NCBI GenBank assembly: GCA_034522155.1
Contig: JAXHLP010000006.1
Coordinates: 1 to 64,000 of the forward strand
Direction of reading: 5' to 3'
DNA length: 64,000 bases
From: Salinilacustrithrix sp034522155
GTDB lineage: Bacteria; Actinomycetota; Acidimicrobiia; Acidimicrobiales; Salinilacustritrichaceae
The notes under the pieces are model-generated. The model did no database searches and had not been told where the DNA came from. It saw nothing but the letters and a program-made list of their open reading frames with translations. The translations under genes were made by a program, and so were the position numbers. Of the stretch, positions 32,393 to 40,392 are shown in pieces; within the stretch, counting starts at the first letter, position 1, and each line of letters opens with the position of its first letter.

Positions 32393-32808
32393 TGCAGACC
32401 TGGCCCCGCTCCGAGAACGTCGCCGCGCTCGACGCCACCACCGTCGAGTACCTCGGCCGCCACTGGGAGGACGGCTGGAACAACGAGGACCCCGACCTCA
32501 TCGTCGAGCCGTTCGCCGCCGACGTGGTCTTCAGCTCGCCGTTCATCTCGCGGCTGGAAGGCGATGCTTCGGTCACCACCATCGAGGGCTTCGACGCCGT
32601 CCGTGCCTATGTCGCCGCGTCCTTCGAGCGGGCGACGCCGGACATCCGCTACACGCTCGACACGTCGTACGCAGGCACCGACGGCGTGGTGCTGGCCTAC
32701 ACCGTCCACCACCCCACCCGCGGCGACCTGCCGGGCGCCGACCTCATGACACTCGACGCCGACGGCAAGGTCGCCCAGTGGCGGTGCCACTACCCGTTCG
32801 AAGGGTAG
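32392..32808 (+). CDS. SnoaL-like / NTF2-fold protein
   Basis: Encodes 138 residues. The pattern EYLGRHWEDGWNNEDPDLIVEPFAADVVFSSPF followed by a beta-rich half ending QWRCHYPF fits the NTF2-like superfamily (SnoaL-like). Candidate functions are isomerase, hydratase or ligand carrier. It is monocistronic. Its promoter carries operator site B and a leaderless -10 box. It ends just ahead of hairpin repeat B. No catalytic residues can be assigned with confidence. Confidence 0.72.
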   Translation: MQTWPRSENVAALDATTVEYLGRHWEDGWNNEDPDLIVEPFAADVVFSSPFISRLEGDASVTTIEGFDAVRAYVAASFERATPDIRYTLDTSYAGTDGVVLAYTVHHPTRGDLPGADLMTLDADGKVAQWRCHYPFEG

Positions 32809-32828
32809 GGGTCGGACTCGTCCAGCTC

Positions 32829-32878
32829 GCTCTGGACCCTCGGTTCGGTGCCAGCTGACCGACCTGAGGGCCCAGAGC
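32829..32878. repeat. 50-bp intergenic hairpin repeat B, copy 1
   Basis: GCTCTGGACCCTCGGTTCGGT pairs with ACCGACCTGAGGGCCCAGAGC across an eight-base loop. Two more 50-bp copies lie at 40271 and 40334. All occur between convergent genes. Confidence 0.75.
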
Positions 32879-32895
32879 CCCGATCGCTCTGCGGC

Positions 32896-33890
32896 TCAGT
32901 CGTCGGCGAGCCCGGGCGGCAGGCCGATGCTGCGGGGCTCGAGGTACTCCGCGAGGCCCTCGACGCCGAGCTCGCGACCGAGGCCGGACTGCTTGAAGCC
33001 GCCGAAGGGGACGTGGGGGAACGGCGAGGCGGTGCCGTTGACGCTGACACTGCCGGTCCGGATGCGCCGCGCGACGCGAAGGGCCCGCTCGTCGTCGGCC
33101 GACCACACGCCGCCGGCGAGGCCGTAGTCGGAGTCGTTCGCGATCCGCACCGCGTCGTCGTCGCCGTCGTGGGGGATGAGGCACAGCACCGGGCCGAAGA
33201 TCTCCTCGCGCGCCACGCGCATGTCGTTGTGGACATCGGCGAGGATCGTCGGCTCGACGTACCAGCCCCGGTCGAGGTGCGCGGGTCGACCGCCGCCGGC
33301 CACGATGCGGGCCCCTTCCTCGACGGCGACGGCGACATAGTGCTCGACCCGGTCGCGCTGGCGCTCGGCCACGAGTGGGCCGACGACCGTGGCCGGGTCG
33401 TGGGGGTCGCCCACCGGGACGGCAGCTGCGGCGTCGGCGGCGGCATCGACGAACTCGTCATACCGCGAGCGCGGGATCAGGACGCGGGTGTGGGCGCCGC
33501 AGACCTGGCCCGACAGGTGCATCGCGCCGCCCACGAGACGGGGGACGACGGTCTCGGCGTCGGCGTCGTCGAGCACCACGGCGGCCGACTTGCCGCCGAG
33601 CTCGAGCGACACGCGCTTCACCTGCTCGCCGCACAGGCTCATGATCCGCTTGCCGGCGGCGGTGGAGCCGGTGAACGCGATCTTGTCCGTACCGGGATGG
33701 GTCACCAGGTGTTCGCCGACCTCGCGTCCGCCCGGCACGAGGTTGAAGGCACCGCCGGGCAGGCCCGCCTCCTCCAGCGCCTCGGCCAGCACGTAGTTGC
33801 TCAGCGGCGCTTCGGGCGGGGGCTTGAGTACGACGGTGCACCCGGCGCCCAGGGCCGGGGCGACCTTCCAGACCGCCGTGGTGACCGGCA
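32896..33890 (-). pseudogene. Aldehyde dehydrogenase lacking its N-terminal third
   Basis: The frame encodes an ALDH from AVWKVAPALGAGCTVVLKPPP (normally near residue 150) to a proper C-terminus PFGGFKQSGLGRELGVEGL. Catalytic residues survive: Lys in VLKP, Glu in SLELGGKSA and Cys in SGQVCGAHTRV. About 140-150 N-terminal residues, including the PWNFP region of the NAD site, are missing. The DNA upstream of about 33880 instead encodes an acyl-CoA dehydrogenase tail on the other strand. An ATG-like start at 33924 lies in that foreign sequence. Probably inactive. Confidence 0.82.
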
Positions 33891-34096
33891 CCGAGGCGCT
33901 GGTGCGCGCGGGCGAGGACCTCACCGCCGCCGTCGGCCCGGACGCGCTGCGCGCCCGGGGTGAGCCGACGGCGGTGCGGGATGGTCGGATCGACCAGGGG
34001 ATGCGCTACTCGATCGGTGCCACCATCCAGGCCGGCACCAGCGAGATCCAGCGCAACATCATCGCCACCCGACGATGCCGTCTGCCCCGGGGGTGA
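33887..34096 (+). pseudogene. Acyl-CoA dehydrogenase C-terminal fragment
   Basis: The plus strand from about 33887 reads GTEALVRAGEDLTAAVGPDA, then YSIGATIQAGTSEIQRNIIATR and LPRG, the unmistakable end of a FadE protein. The first 300 or so residues are absent, and the frame upstream runs antisense through the ALDH remnant. It was probably the first gene of the Rieske oxygenase operon at 34173. The configuration fits one deletion that removed the 5' halves of a divergent ALDH/FadE pair. Confidence 0.78.
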
Positions 34097-34172
34097 GTGC
34101 CGACGCGATTGCGCGGCGCGGTGGCGAGCGTTAGAAAAGCTCTAGAGGTATCTGGCCGAGGAGGCGCGCATC

Positions 34173-35171
34173 GTGAAGGTCCCGTTCACCTGGAAGCCCA
34201 CGGGGTGGTACCAGATTGGATGGTCGTCCGAGTTCCCCGACGCCGACGTCACGCCGCTGCGGTACTTCGGCGAGGACCTCGTCGCCTACCGCGGCGAGCG
34301 CGGCGAGCTCCACGTGCTCGAGGCGCACTGCAAGCATCTCGGTGCCCATCTCGGTCACGGCGGCACGGTCATCGACGGCTGCGTGCAGTGCCCGTTCCAC
34401 GGTTGGCAGTGGGGCCCCGACGGCGGCAACGTCGCCATCCCCGACCAGGACAAGCCGAACCGCTCGAGACAGCTGCGGGTCTGGCCGGTGATGGAGCAGC
34501 ACGGGCTGGTCTTCCTGTGGCACCACCCCCATGGCGAGCCGCCGCAGTGGGAGATGCTCGACATCTTCGGCTGCTACCCCGAGTTCGACACGCCGCCGGA
34601 GGGCTACTACCCGCCGTACCCCGCGTTCGTGCGCAAGGACGAGCGCGAGCCCGTCCATCCCCAGATCGTGCTGGAGAACTCGGCCGACAGCGCCCACTTC
34701 GAGTTCGTCCACGGCGCCAGCGTCACGCCCCAGGTGCTCCACTGGTCCTACGACGAGCACCTCTGGTACTTCATCGCCGGTTGGCCCGACACCCGCTCCG
34801 ACGATCCCGAGGCGATGCGGCTCAAGATCCACAGCAAGCTGTTCGGCCTCGGCGGTGCGATCACCGCGTTCGCGGGATCGCAGAACTACCGGGTGGTGTT
34901 CTCGACGACGCCGATCGAGAACGGCGTGTCGGACATGTTCCAGACGATCTGGTGGCCGCGCATCCCCGGCGACGAGTCGGACGTGCCGCCCGACGACCTG
35001 CGCGAGCGGATCGACAAGGAGATCCTCGCCACCGTCGAGGAGGACCTCGGGATCTGGCGCTACCAGAAGTGGGTGGAGGATCCCGCCTATTCGAAGATCG
35101 ACGCCAAGGGCTACTCGACGCTGCGGAAGTGGTCGCAGCGCTTCTACGACATCCCGACCGACGACGACTGA
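34173..35171 (+). CDS. Rieske non-heme iron oxygenase, KshA-like
   Basis: Encodes 332 residues from GTG 34173 with GAGGAGG nine bases upstream. The Rieske [2Fe-2S] ligands are C53-x-H55 and C73-x2-H76 (CVQCPFHGW). The catalytic mononuclear iron motif is NSADSAHFEFVH (D172, H175, H180). Overall pattern and length resemble 3-ketosteroid 9alpha-hydroxylase oxygenase (KshA) and relatives. No reductase is nearby, so it must borrow one. Its 3' end overlaps the convergent TetR gene by 28 bp. Steroid or terpenoid ring hydroxylation is plausible but unproved. Confidence 0.86.
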   Translation: MKVPFTWKPTGWYQIGWSSEFPDADVTPLRYFGEDLVAYRGERGELHVLEAHCKHLGAHLGHGGTVIDGCVQCPFHGWQWGPDGGNVAIPDQDKPNRSRQLRVWPVMEQHGLVFLWHHPHGEPPQWEMLDIFGCYPEFDTPPEGYYPPYPAFVRKDEREPVHPQIVLENSADSAHFEFVHGASVTPQVLHWSYDEHLWYFIAGWPDTRSDDPEAMRLKIHSKLFGLGGAITAFAGSQNYRVVFSTTPIENGVSDMFQTIWWPRIPGDESDVPPDDLRERIDKEILATVEEDLGIWRYQKWVEDPAYSKIDAKGYSTLRKWSQRFYDIPTDDD

Positions 35172-35767
35172 CGGCGAGGCTCGCCGAAGATGAGGTCGAC
35201 GGTGGCGTCGACGTGCTCGTAGGTGGTGCGGATCGGTCGCCCCTGCAGCGCCCACCCGCGCAGCGCGACCCCGAGCGCCGCGCCGGCGACGAACGCGATC
35301 GACGCGGCGTCGTCCTCGTGGGTGTCGACGAGCGCGTCGTCCAGCACGGTGGTGAACCGCCGGCTGAAGCGGGCGTAGACCTCGCGGGCGGCCGGATCGG
35401 GCGTCACCTCGAGGATGGTCAGCAGCCGGAAGAAGTTGGGGGCACGCTCGTAGGCCCGCACGGCGCCGCGGAGCAGAGCTCGTAGGCGGTCGGCGTCGTT
35501 CGTCGTCTCAGGATCGCGGGACAGGACCCGGTGCTCGAACGTGTCGCTCCACGCCAGCAGCGCGTGCGCGTAGAGCAGTTCCTTCGACGGGAAGTAGCGG
35601 TACAGGGTGCCGAGCGCGACGCCCGCGTGCTCGGCGACCTCGCGCACCTGTACCTGCTCGTACTCGCGCTCGTGGAGCAGCAGCTGGGCCGACTCGAGGA
35701 TCTGCGCGCAGCGTTGCTCCTGCCGCGGGGTGCGGGGGATCGCGGCCGGCTCGGCCGGGGCGCTCAC
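35144..35767 (-). CDS. TetR-family regulator
   Basis: Encodes 207 residues from GTG 35767, which overlaps the amidohydrolase stop (GTGA), so the regulator is co-translated after the enzyme. The helix-turn-helix is VQVREVAEHAGVALGTLYRYFPSKELLYAHAL, near residues 45-75. The ligand domain is helical. Its likely operator is the 16-bp palindrome at 36959 before the same operon, giving autoregulation. It converges on, and overlaps, the Rieske oxygenase gene, so transcription may interfere. Confidence 0.87.
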   Translation of the reverse strand: MSAPAEPAAIPRTPRQEQRCAQILESAQLLLHEREYEQVQVREVAEHAGVALGTLYRYFPSKELLYAHALLAWSDTFEHRVLSRDPETTNDADRLRALLRGAVRAYERAPNFFRLLTILEVTPDPAAREVYARFSRRFTTVLDDALVDTHEDDAASIAFVAGAALGVALRGWALQGRPIRTTYEHVDATVDLIFGEPRRQSSSVGMS

Positions 35768-36945
35768 GACTGTGGTGTGACCAGCGAACGGGCGTTGTCC
35801 CGCATGATCTTGCGGATGTCTTCGTCGTCGAGCTTGTCGATCTCGTGGACGAACTCCGACGGTTCGGCGAGGCCCTCGACGTGGGGCCAGTCGGAGCCGA
35901 AGATCACGCGGTCGGTGCCGACCCGGTCGACGAGCTTGTACACGTCGTCCTCGAAGAACGGCGAGACCCAGACGTGCTCGAGGAACAGCTCGTAGGGGTC
36001 CTGGTCGAACTCGCCGGGCACCTGGATCGGGACGGTGCGCAGCTTCTTGAGCAGGGGACCGACCCAGCCCGCACCCGTCTCGATCGTGGCGACGCGGACG
36101 TTGGGGAACCGCTCGAACACCTTGTCGGCCATGAGGGAGGACATGAAGTCCTGGATCGGACTCGCCGACAGCATCCGCTTCAGCGTCGGCATCCGGAACG
36201 ACTCGACCTCGCCGCTGAGACCCCACAGCCGCTCGTAGTCGCCGTAGCTCGAATCGCCACCGTGGACGACCAGCGTGATGCCCGCCTCGTTCAGCCGCGA
36301 CCAGAACGCGTCGTGGCGGGGGTCGCCCGGCGTGGTCCGGCCGCCGGGGACGGGCACGGGGCCCGGGCGCACGAGCACGACCCGGGCCTCGTTCGCGAGC
36401 GCGAACTCGAGTTCGGCCGCGGCCTGTTCGGGATCGGTGAGGGTGATGTAGGGCGCGCCGTAGATGCGCTCCTCGTGGTTGAAACCCCAGTCCTCGAGCA
36501 GCCACCGGTTGAACGAGCGGAACGCGGCAACGAGCGCTTCCTGGTCGTGTTCGAGCGCGGTCTCCATCCCGACGCCCAGGGTCGGCAGCATGATCGTCTG
36601 CTCGATGCCCTGCTCGTCCATGACCGCGAGCCGGGCGTCGCGGTCGCGGTACTCGGGCCGGGTCTCGATCGGCTCGAGCTCACCGAGCCCGGCGCGCATG
36701 TCGCCGACGCCGTCCTTGGCCCGGAAGTAGTCGGCCAGGACCCCGGGGCGGGACACGGCCTCGAACGTGGGGTTCGGGATGAAGCGGTTGACCTGCCCGC
36801 CGACGAGGAGCCGGGTCTTGCCGTCGATCTCGGCCCACTGCATCGCGCGCTTGCGCATCGAGGGGTCGAGGTGCCGGGTGAAGGCGTCGGTCGGCTCGTA
36901 GTAGTGGTTGTCGGCGTCGAAGAGCGGGAAGTCCAGGTCGGTCAT
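35764..36945 (-). CDS. Amidohydrolase-family protein (ACMSD-like)
   Basis: Encodes 393 residues. DADNHYYEPTDAFTRHL at the N-terminus, His in VVHGGDSS and Asp in FGSDWPHVEGLAEP mark the same subfamily as the proteins from 19428 and 59397. The start ATG 36945 has TAATAT six bases upstream and no ribosome site, so a leaderless transcript is likely. The family uses one metal for decarboxylation or hydrolysis of ring-cleavage-type acids. The next gene is its TetR regulator. Substrate unknown. Confidence 0.86.
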   Translation of the reverse strand: MTDLDFPLFDADNHYYEPTDAFTRHLDPSMRKRAMQWAEIDGKTRLLVGGQVNRFIPNPTFEAVSRPGVLADYFRAKDGVGDMRAGLGELEPIETRPEYRDRDARLAVMDEQGIEQTIMLPTLGVGMETALEHDQEALVAAFRSFNRWLLEDWGFNHEERIYGAPYITLTDPEQAAAELEFALANEARVVLVRPGPVPVPGGRTTPGDPRHDAFWSRLNEAGITLVVHGGDSSYGDYERLWGLSGEVESFRMPTLKRMLSASPIQDFMSSLMADKVFERFPNVRVATIETGAGWVGPLLKKLRTVPIQVPGEFDQDPYELFLEHVWVSPFFEDDVYKLVDRVGTDRVIFGSDWPHVEGLAEPSEFVHEIDKLDDEDIRKIMRDNARSLVTPQS

Positions 36946-36957
36946 GGACTGATATTA
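36946..36957 (-). promoter_or_regulatory. Probable leaderless promoter -10 (TAATAT) for the 36945 gene
   Basis: On the minus strand TAATAT (36957-36952) is followed by six bases and then ATG 36945. The local AT-richness stands out from its GC-rich surroundings. Confidence 0.55.
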
Positions 36958-36958
36958 G

Positions 36959-36974
36959 AATCTGATTTCAGATT
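36959..36974. promoter_or_regulatory. Operator palindrome AATCTGA-TT-TCAGATT
   Basis: Seven-base perfect arms around a 2-bp centre lie immediately upstream of the -10 box of the amidohydrolase-TetR operon. The most likely binding site of the TetR protein from 35144. Confidence 0.65.
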
Positions 36975-37025
36975 TGCAAGTCCGGACCTCGACCCGACGC
37001 CGCTCGGGGCCGGCGTGCGACGCCC

Positions 37026-38201
37026 CTACAGCTTGTAGAGCTCGGCGGCGTTGCCGCCCATGATCTTGCGCTGGGTTTCGGGTCGCAGCGTGGCGATCTT
37101 GTCCTTCACCGACTCCACCGGGTTCGGGTGCAGGCACGTCGGGTGGGGGAAGTCGGTCTCGAACATGACGTTGTCCTCGCCGACGATGTCGATGAGGTGC
37201 TGGAGGTCGCCGTTGCCGTTCTCGAACCAGAACGTCGTGTACCAGTTGCTGAAGTAGTACTCCGACGGGAGCTTCTCGAGCTGCTTGGCGTGCTCCGGCG
37301 CGTTCTCCTCGAGCTCGTAGTCCATGGCTTCGAGCATGAACGGCACCCAGCCGATGCCGCTCTCGACCGAGACCATCTTCAGATCGGGGTGGCGGTCGAA
37401 CATGCCCGAGTAGCAGCTGTTGAGCAGCAGGCGCGAGTTGTTCTGGAACAGCGAAGCGCCCCCGATGGCGGGTTTGACGTAGTCGTCCTGGCTCGGCCAG
37501 AACGTGGTGCCGAAGAAGTTGAGGGCGGTCTGGCTGGCCCCGATGTGGAAGTGCACCGGCAGGTCGCGTCCGGTGCACACCTCCCAGAACGGGTCCCAGG
37601 CCGGGTCGCCGAGGTCGGGTGAGCCCGAGTCCTGGGGGTCGGCGGTCATGTTGACGCCCTTGAGGCCCATGTCGGCGCACCGGTTCGCTTCACGGATGCA
37701 ACCGTCGATGTCCCACGCCGGCATGATCGGCATCGGGATGAACCGGCCGCCGGACTCCTCCTGCACGTCGGCCATGGCGTCGTTGTAGAGCTCGATGCAC
37801 AGCTGCACGAGCGTGCGGTCGCCGACGGTGTTGACCAGGTTCTGGCCGCCGAGGCCGATCGAGTTCGGGTAGAGCACCTGGGCCTCGATGCCGACCTCGT
37901 CGAGGTACTCGAGCCGCGTCTTCACGTCCCACGCCGCCGGGTGGACGTCGTCGATGCCCCACGACCCGCCCTGGGAGTCGTGGAACGGGTGCTTCTTGCC
38001 CTGGGGGTCGATGGTGCCGCCCGAGCCGGCCTTGCCGAAGGAGTTGCCCTCGATGACCCACATGTCGAGACCGTCGATGTGCTCGACGTGGGGCACCCGG
38101 TCCTCGTAGCCCGCGGGCGCTCGCGAGGTGAACAGGTCGTGGCGCTCCGTGAAGTGCGAGTCCACGTCGATGACTCGCAGATCGTCGGTCAGTTCCGGCA
38201 T
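37026..38201 (-). CDS. Amidohydrolase-family protein
   Basis: Encodes 391 residues. VIDVDSHFTER at the N-terminus, VHFHIGASQ in the middle and FETDFPHPTC near the end provide the metal-binding pattern of the ACMSD-like amidohydrolases. It belongs to a different subgroup from the DADNHYYEP proteins and is closer to the one at 52289. It is divergent from the Baeyer-Villiger monooxygenase gene across a 73-bp promoter containing operator site C. Probably hydrolyses or decarboxylates a downstream acid. Confidence 0.85.
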   Translation of the reverse strand: MPELTDDLRVIDVDSHFTERHDLFTSRAPAGYEDRVPHVEHIDGLDMWVIEGNSFGKAGSGGTIDPQGKKHPFHDSQGGSWGIDDVHPAAWDVKTRLEYLDEVGIEAQVLYPNSIGLGGQNLVNTVGDRTLVQLCIELYNDAMADVQEESGGRFIPMPIMPAWDIDGCIREANRCADMGLKGVNMTADPQDSGSPDLGDPAWDPFWEVCTGRDLPVHFHIGASQTALNFFGTTFWPSQDDYVKPAIGGASLFQNNSRLLLNSCYSGMFDRHPDLKMVSVESGIGWVPFMLEAMDYELEENAPEHAKQLEKLPSEYYFSNWYTTFWFENGNGDLQHLIDIVGEDNVMFETDFPHPTCLHPNPVESVKDKIATLRPETQRKIMGGNAAELYKL

Positions 38202-38237
38202 CGCAGACCCCCTGGCCCTCTCGTACCCCAGACGTTC

Positions 38238-38243
38238 TAGAGT
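38238..38243 (+). promoter_or_regulatory. Candidate -10 box TAGAGT
   Basis: TAGAGT overlaps the left arm of operator site C (38242), the same layout as the TAGAGT at the CoxM promoter (minus strand, 43658-43653). Confidence 0.4.
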
Positions 38244-38257
38244 GAGTGAACAGTCAC
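38242..38257. promoter_or_regulatory. Operator-like palindrome, site C (GTGAGT-GAAC-AGTCAC)
   Basis: Lies in the divergent promoter of an amidohydrolase and the BVMO gene. AGTGA and TCACT outer arms are perfect. Confidence 0.65.
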
Positions 38258-38274
38258 TTTATCCGGGAGAACGC

Positions 38275-40221
38275 GTGGACACGAACGAGCTCTTGGCGGC
38301 GACCGATGCCGAGATCGACGACGCAGCGGATCATGCCGACCCGATGGTGCTGCGCGGGCTGCTCTACCAGCTCACGGGCGACGAGGAGGTGGCCGCGATC
38401 CCCGTCCGACCGCAGGAGGGCATCGACCCGGCCGTGCTCGCCGATGACGCCGACGCCGACCGGCTCCGGACGAAGGCCGCGGCCTACCTGAAGGCCCGCC
38501 GGGACGCGGGCCTGAAGACCGGCCGGAACCGTGGGCTCGACCAGGAGACCGGACCGCGGGAGCGGTTGCCGCGCAGCATCGCGCTGACCGCCGGCGTCGA
38601 CGAGGTCCCCCCGCACGACCTCGATGTGTGGATCGAGGAGCTGGCCGTCGACCGCTACGCCCGGGGCCTCGCCTGGCAGCAGGAGCCGCCCACCGATCGA
38701 CTCCGCGACTTCTCCGTCGTCGTCATCGGCGCCGGCATGGGCGGCCTCAACGCCGCCGTGCAGCTGGAGCACGCGGGCATCGACTTCACCGTGATCGAGA
38801 AGAACAGCGGTGTGGGCGGCACCTGGTTCGAGAACCGCTACCCGGGCGCCCGGGTCGACTCGCCGAGCCGGGCGTACCTCCACATCCTCGGGGTCGACTA
38901 CCACCCGGCGTATCCGTTCTGCCCGCGGGACGAGAACGAGAAGTACTTCAACTGGATGGCCGACGCCTATGGCGTGCGCGACCGGATCGTGTTCGACACC
39001 GAGGTCGACTCCCTCACCTGGGACGAGGAGGAGTCCTGCTGGGAGGTGCGGGCGACCGGCCCCTGCGGTGCGCGGGTGTGGCGGCCCGACGTGGTGATCA
39101 GCGCGGTGGGGCTGCTGTCGCGGCCGAGCCTGCCCCGGATCGAGGGCATGGACGACTTCAGCGGGCGCTCGTTCCACTCGTCGTGGTGGCCCGAGGACCT
39201 CGACCACACCGGTCTGCGCATCGCGGTGATCGGCACCGGCTGCTCCGGCGTCCAGCTCACTCCCGAGCTCGCCGGCACCGCCGGGCACGTGTCCGTTTTC
39301 CAGCGCACGCCGCAGTGGCTCTTCGACAACCCCGGCTACCTGTCGCCGTACCCGCGGCAGGTCAACTGGCTCGACCGCAACCTGCCGCTCTACAGCAACT
39401 TCGTTCGCCTGCGGACCAACTGGCTGCTCGGTCCCTACATCTCCGAGCCCAAGCGCTTGATCGACCCCGACTTCGACGACCCCCACGCCCGCAGCGCGGT
39501 CAACAAGCGATTGCGCGACGAGCGGGTCGCGTTCATCGAGTCGAAGCTCGGCCACGACCCCGAGCTCGTCGAGACGATGACCCCGCCGCACCCGCCGTTC
39601 TCGGCCCGACCCGTGCAGGTCGACCGGCACTTCTGCCTCTACGACGCGGTCCTGCGCGACGACGTCGACCTCGTCACCGACGGCATCGAGCGGATCACCT
39701 CGACCGGCATCCGCACGGTCGACGGCACCGACCGCGAGTTCGACGTCATCGTCTACGCCACCGGCTTCCGGGCCAACGAATGCCTGTGGCCGATGGACGT
39801 CCGGGGTCGGGGCGGCGAGCACGTCGAGGACCTGTGGGACAAGGACGGCCCGCGGGCCTATCTCGGCACGATGTTGCCCGGATTCCCCAACCTGTTCATG
39901 GTCTATGGCCCCAACATGAATCCCTACGGCGGGCTCGGCGTGGTCAACCTCGAGGAGATGGTGATGCGCTACACGCTGTCGTGCATCGAGCACCTGGTGC
40001 TGCACGGCGGTCGTTCGGTGGAGCCGTCGGAGGACGCGTACTGGCGCTGGAACGACAGCCTCGACCGCCGCGAGGAGGGCAAGATCTACCGCGACCCGCG
40101 CGCCCGCAGCTACTACATCAACGAGCACGGCCGATCGTCCACCAACTGCCCGTTCACCGGCACCGAGATGTGGCACCACCTCCGCCACCCCGACTTCGAC
40201 GAGGATCTCGTCGTCCGCTGA
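38275..40221 (+). CDS. Baeyer-Villiger monooxygenase with N-terminal extension (HAPMO-like)
   Basis: Encodes 648 residues from GTG 38275 with GGGAGA upstream. An approximately 145-residue helical N-terminal extension precedes the FAD Rossmann motif VIGAGMGGLNAA (150-161). The BVMO fingerprint FSGRSFHSSWWP (295-306) and the NADPH motif VIGTGCSGVQL (from 318) are intact. Length and extension resemble 4-hydroxyacetophenone monooxygenase. It inserts oxygen next to a ketone to give an ester or lactone. An SDR (40393) and an HSL-type esterase (41265) follow, forming a plausible alcohol-ketone-ester-acid module. Confidence 0.9.
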   Translation: MDTNELLAATDAEIDDAADHADPMVLRGLLYQLTGDEEVAAIPVRPQEGIDPAVLADDADADRLRTKAAAYLKARRDAGLKTGRNRGLDQETGPRERLPRSIALTAGVDEVPPHDLDVWIEELAVDRYARGLAWQQEPPTDRLRDFSVVVIGAGMGGLNAAVQLEHAGIDFTVIEKNSGVGGTWFENRYPGARVDSPSRAYLHILGVDYHPAYPFCPRDENEKYFNWMADAYGVRDRIVFDTEVDSLTWDEEESCWEVRATGPCGARVWRPDVVISAVGLLSRPSLPRIEGMDDFSGRSFHSSWWPEDLDHTGLRIAVIGTGCSGVQLTPELAGTAGHVSVFQRTPQWLFDNPGYLSPYPRQVNWLDRNLPLYSNFVRLRTNWLLGPYISEPKRLIDPDFDDPHARSAVNKRLRDERVAFIESKLGHDPELVETMTPPHPPFSARPVQVDRHFCLYDAVLRDDVDLVTDGIERITSTGIRTVDGTDREFDVIVYATGFRANECLWPMDVRGRGGEHVEDLWDKDGPRAYLGTMLPGFPNLFMVYGPNMNPYGGLGVVNLEEMVMRYTLSCIEHLVLHGGRSVEPSEDAYWRWNDSLDRREEGKIYRDPRARSYYINEHGRSSTNCPFTGTEMWHHLRHPDFDEDLVVR

Positions 40222-40270
40222 CGGACCGGTCCGAGACCACCCTCCGTCCCGACGTCGAGCACCCAGCGCT

Positions 40271-40320
40271 GCTCTGGACCCTCGATTCGGTCCGTACTCA
40301 CCGATCTGGGGGTCCAGAGC
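40271..40320. repeat. 50-bp intergenic hairpin repeat B, copy 2
   Basis: GCTCTGGACCCTCGATTCGGT and the inverse ACCGATCTGGGGGTCCAGAGC flank a short loop. It is tandem with copy 3, between the convergent BVMO and SDR genes. Confidence 0.75.
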
Positions 40321-40333
40321 TACCAGCGCCGCG

Positions 40334-40383
40334 GCTCTGGACCCCGGGATCGGTGCAGGCGCGCCGATCTGAGGGCCCAGAAT
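40334..40383. repeat. 50-bp intergenic hairpin repeat B, copy 3
   Basis: GCTCTGGACCCCGGGATCGGT pairs with GCCGATCTGAGGGCCCAGAA. The last arm has diverged (CCAGAAT instead of CCAGAGC). It lies 13 bp after copy 2. Confidence 0.7.
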
Positions 40384-40392
40384 CGAGCGGTG

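Noticed and set aside
33797..34096. A complete 99-residue gene
   Set aside because: Its first third is antisense to the ALDH remnant and the rest is a FadE C-terminus, so it is a chimeric chance frame over a deletion scar.
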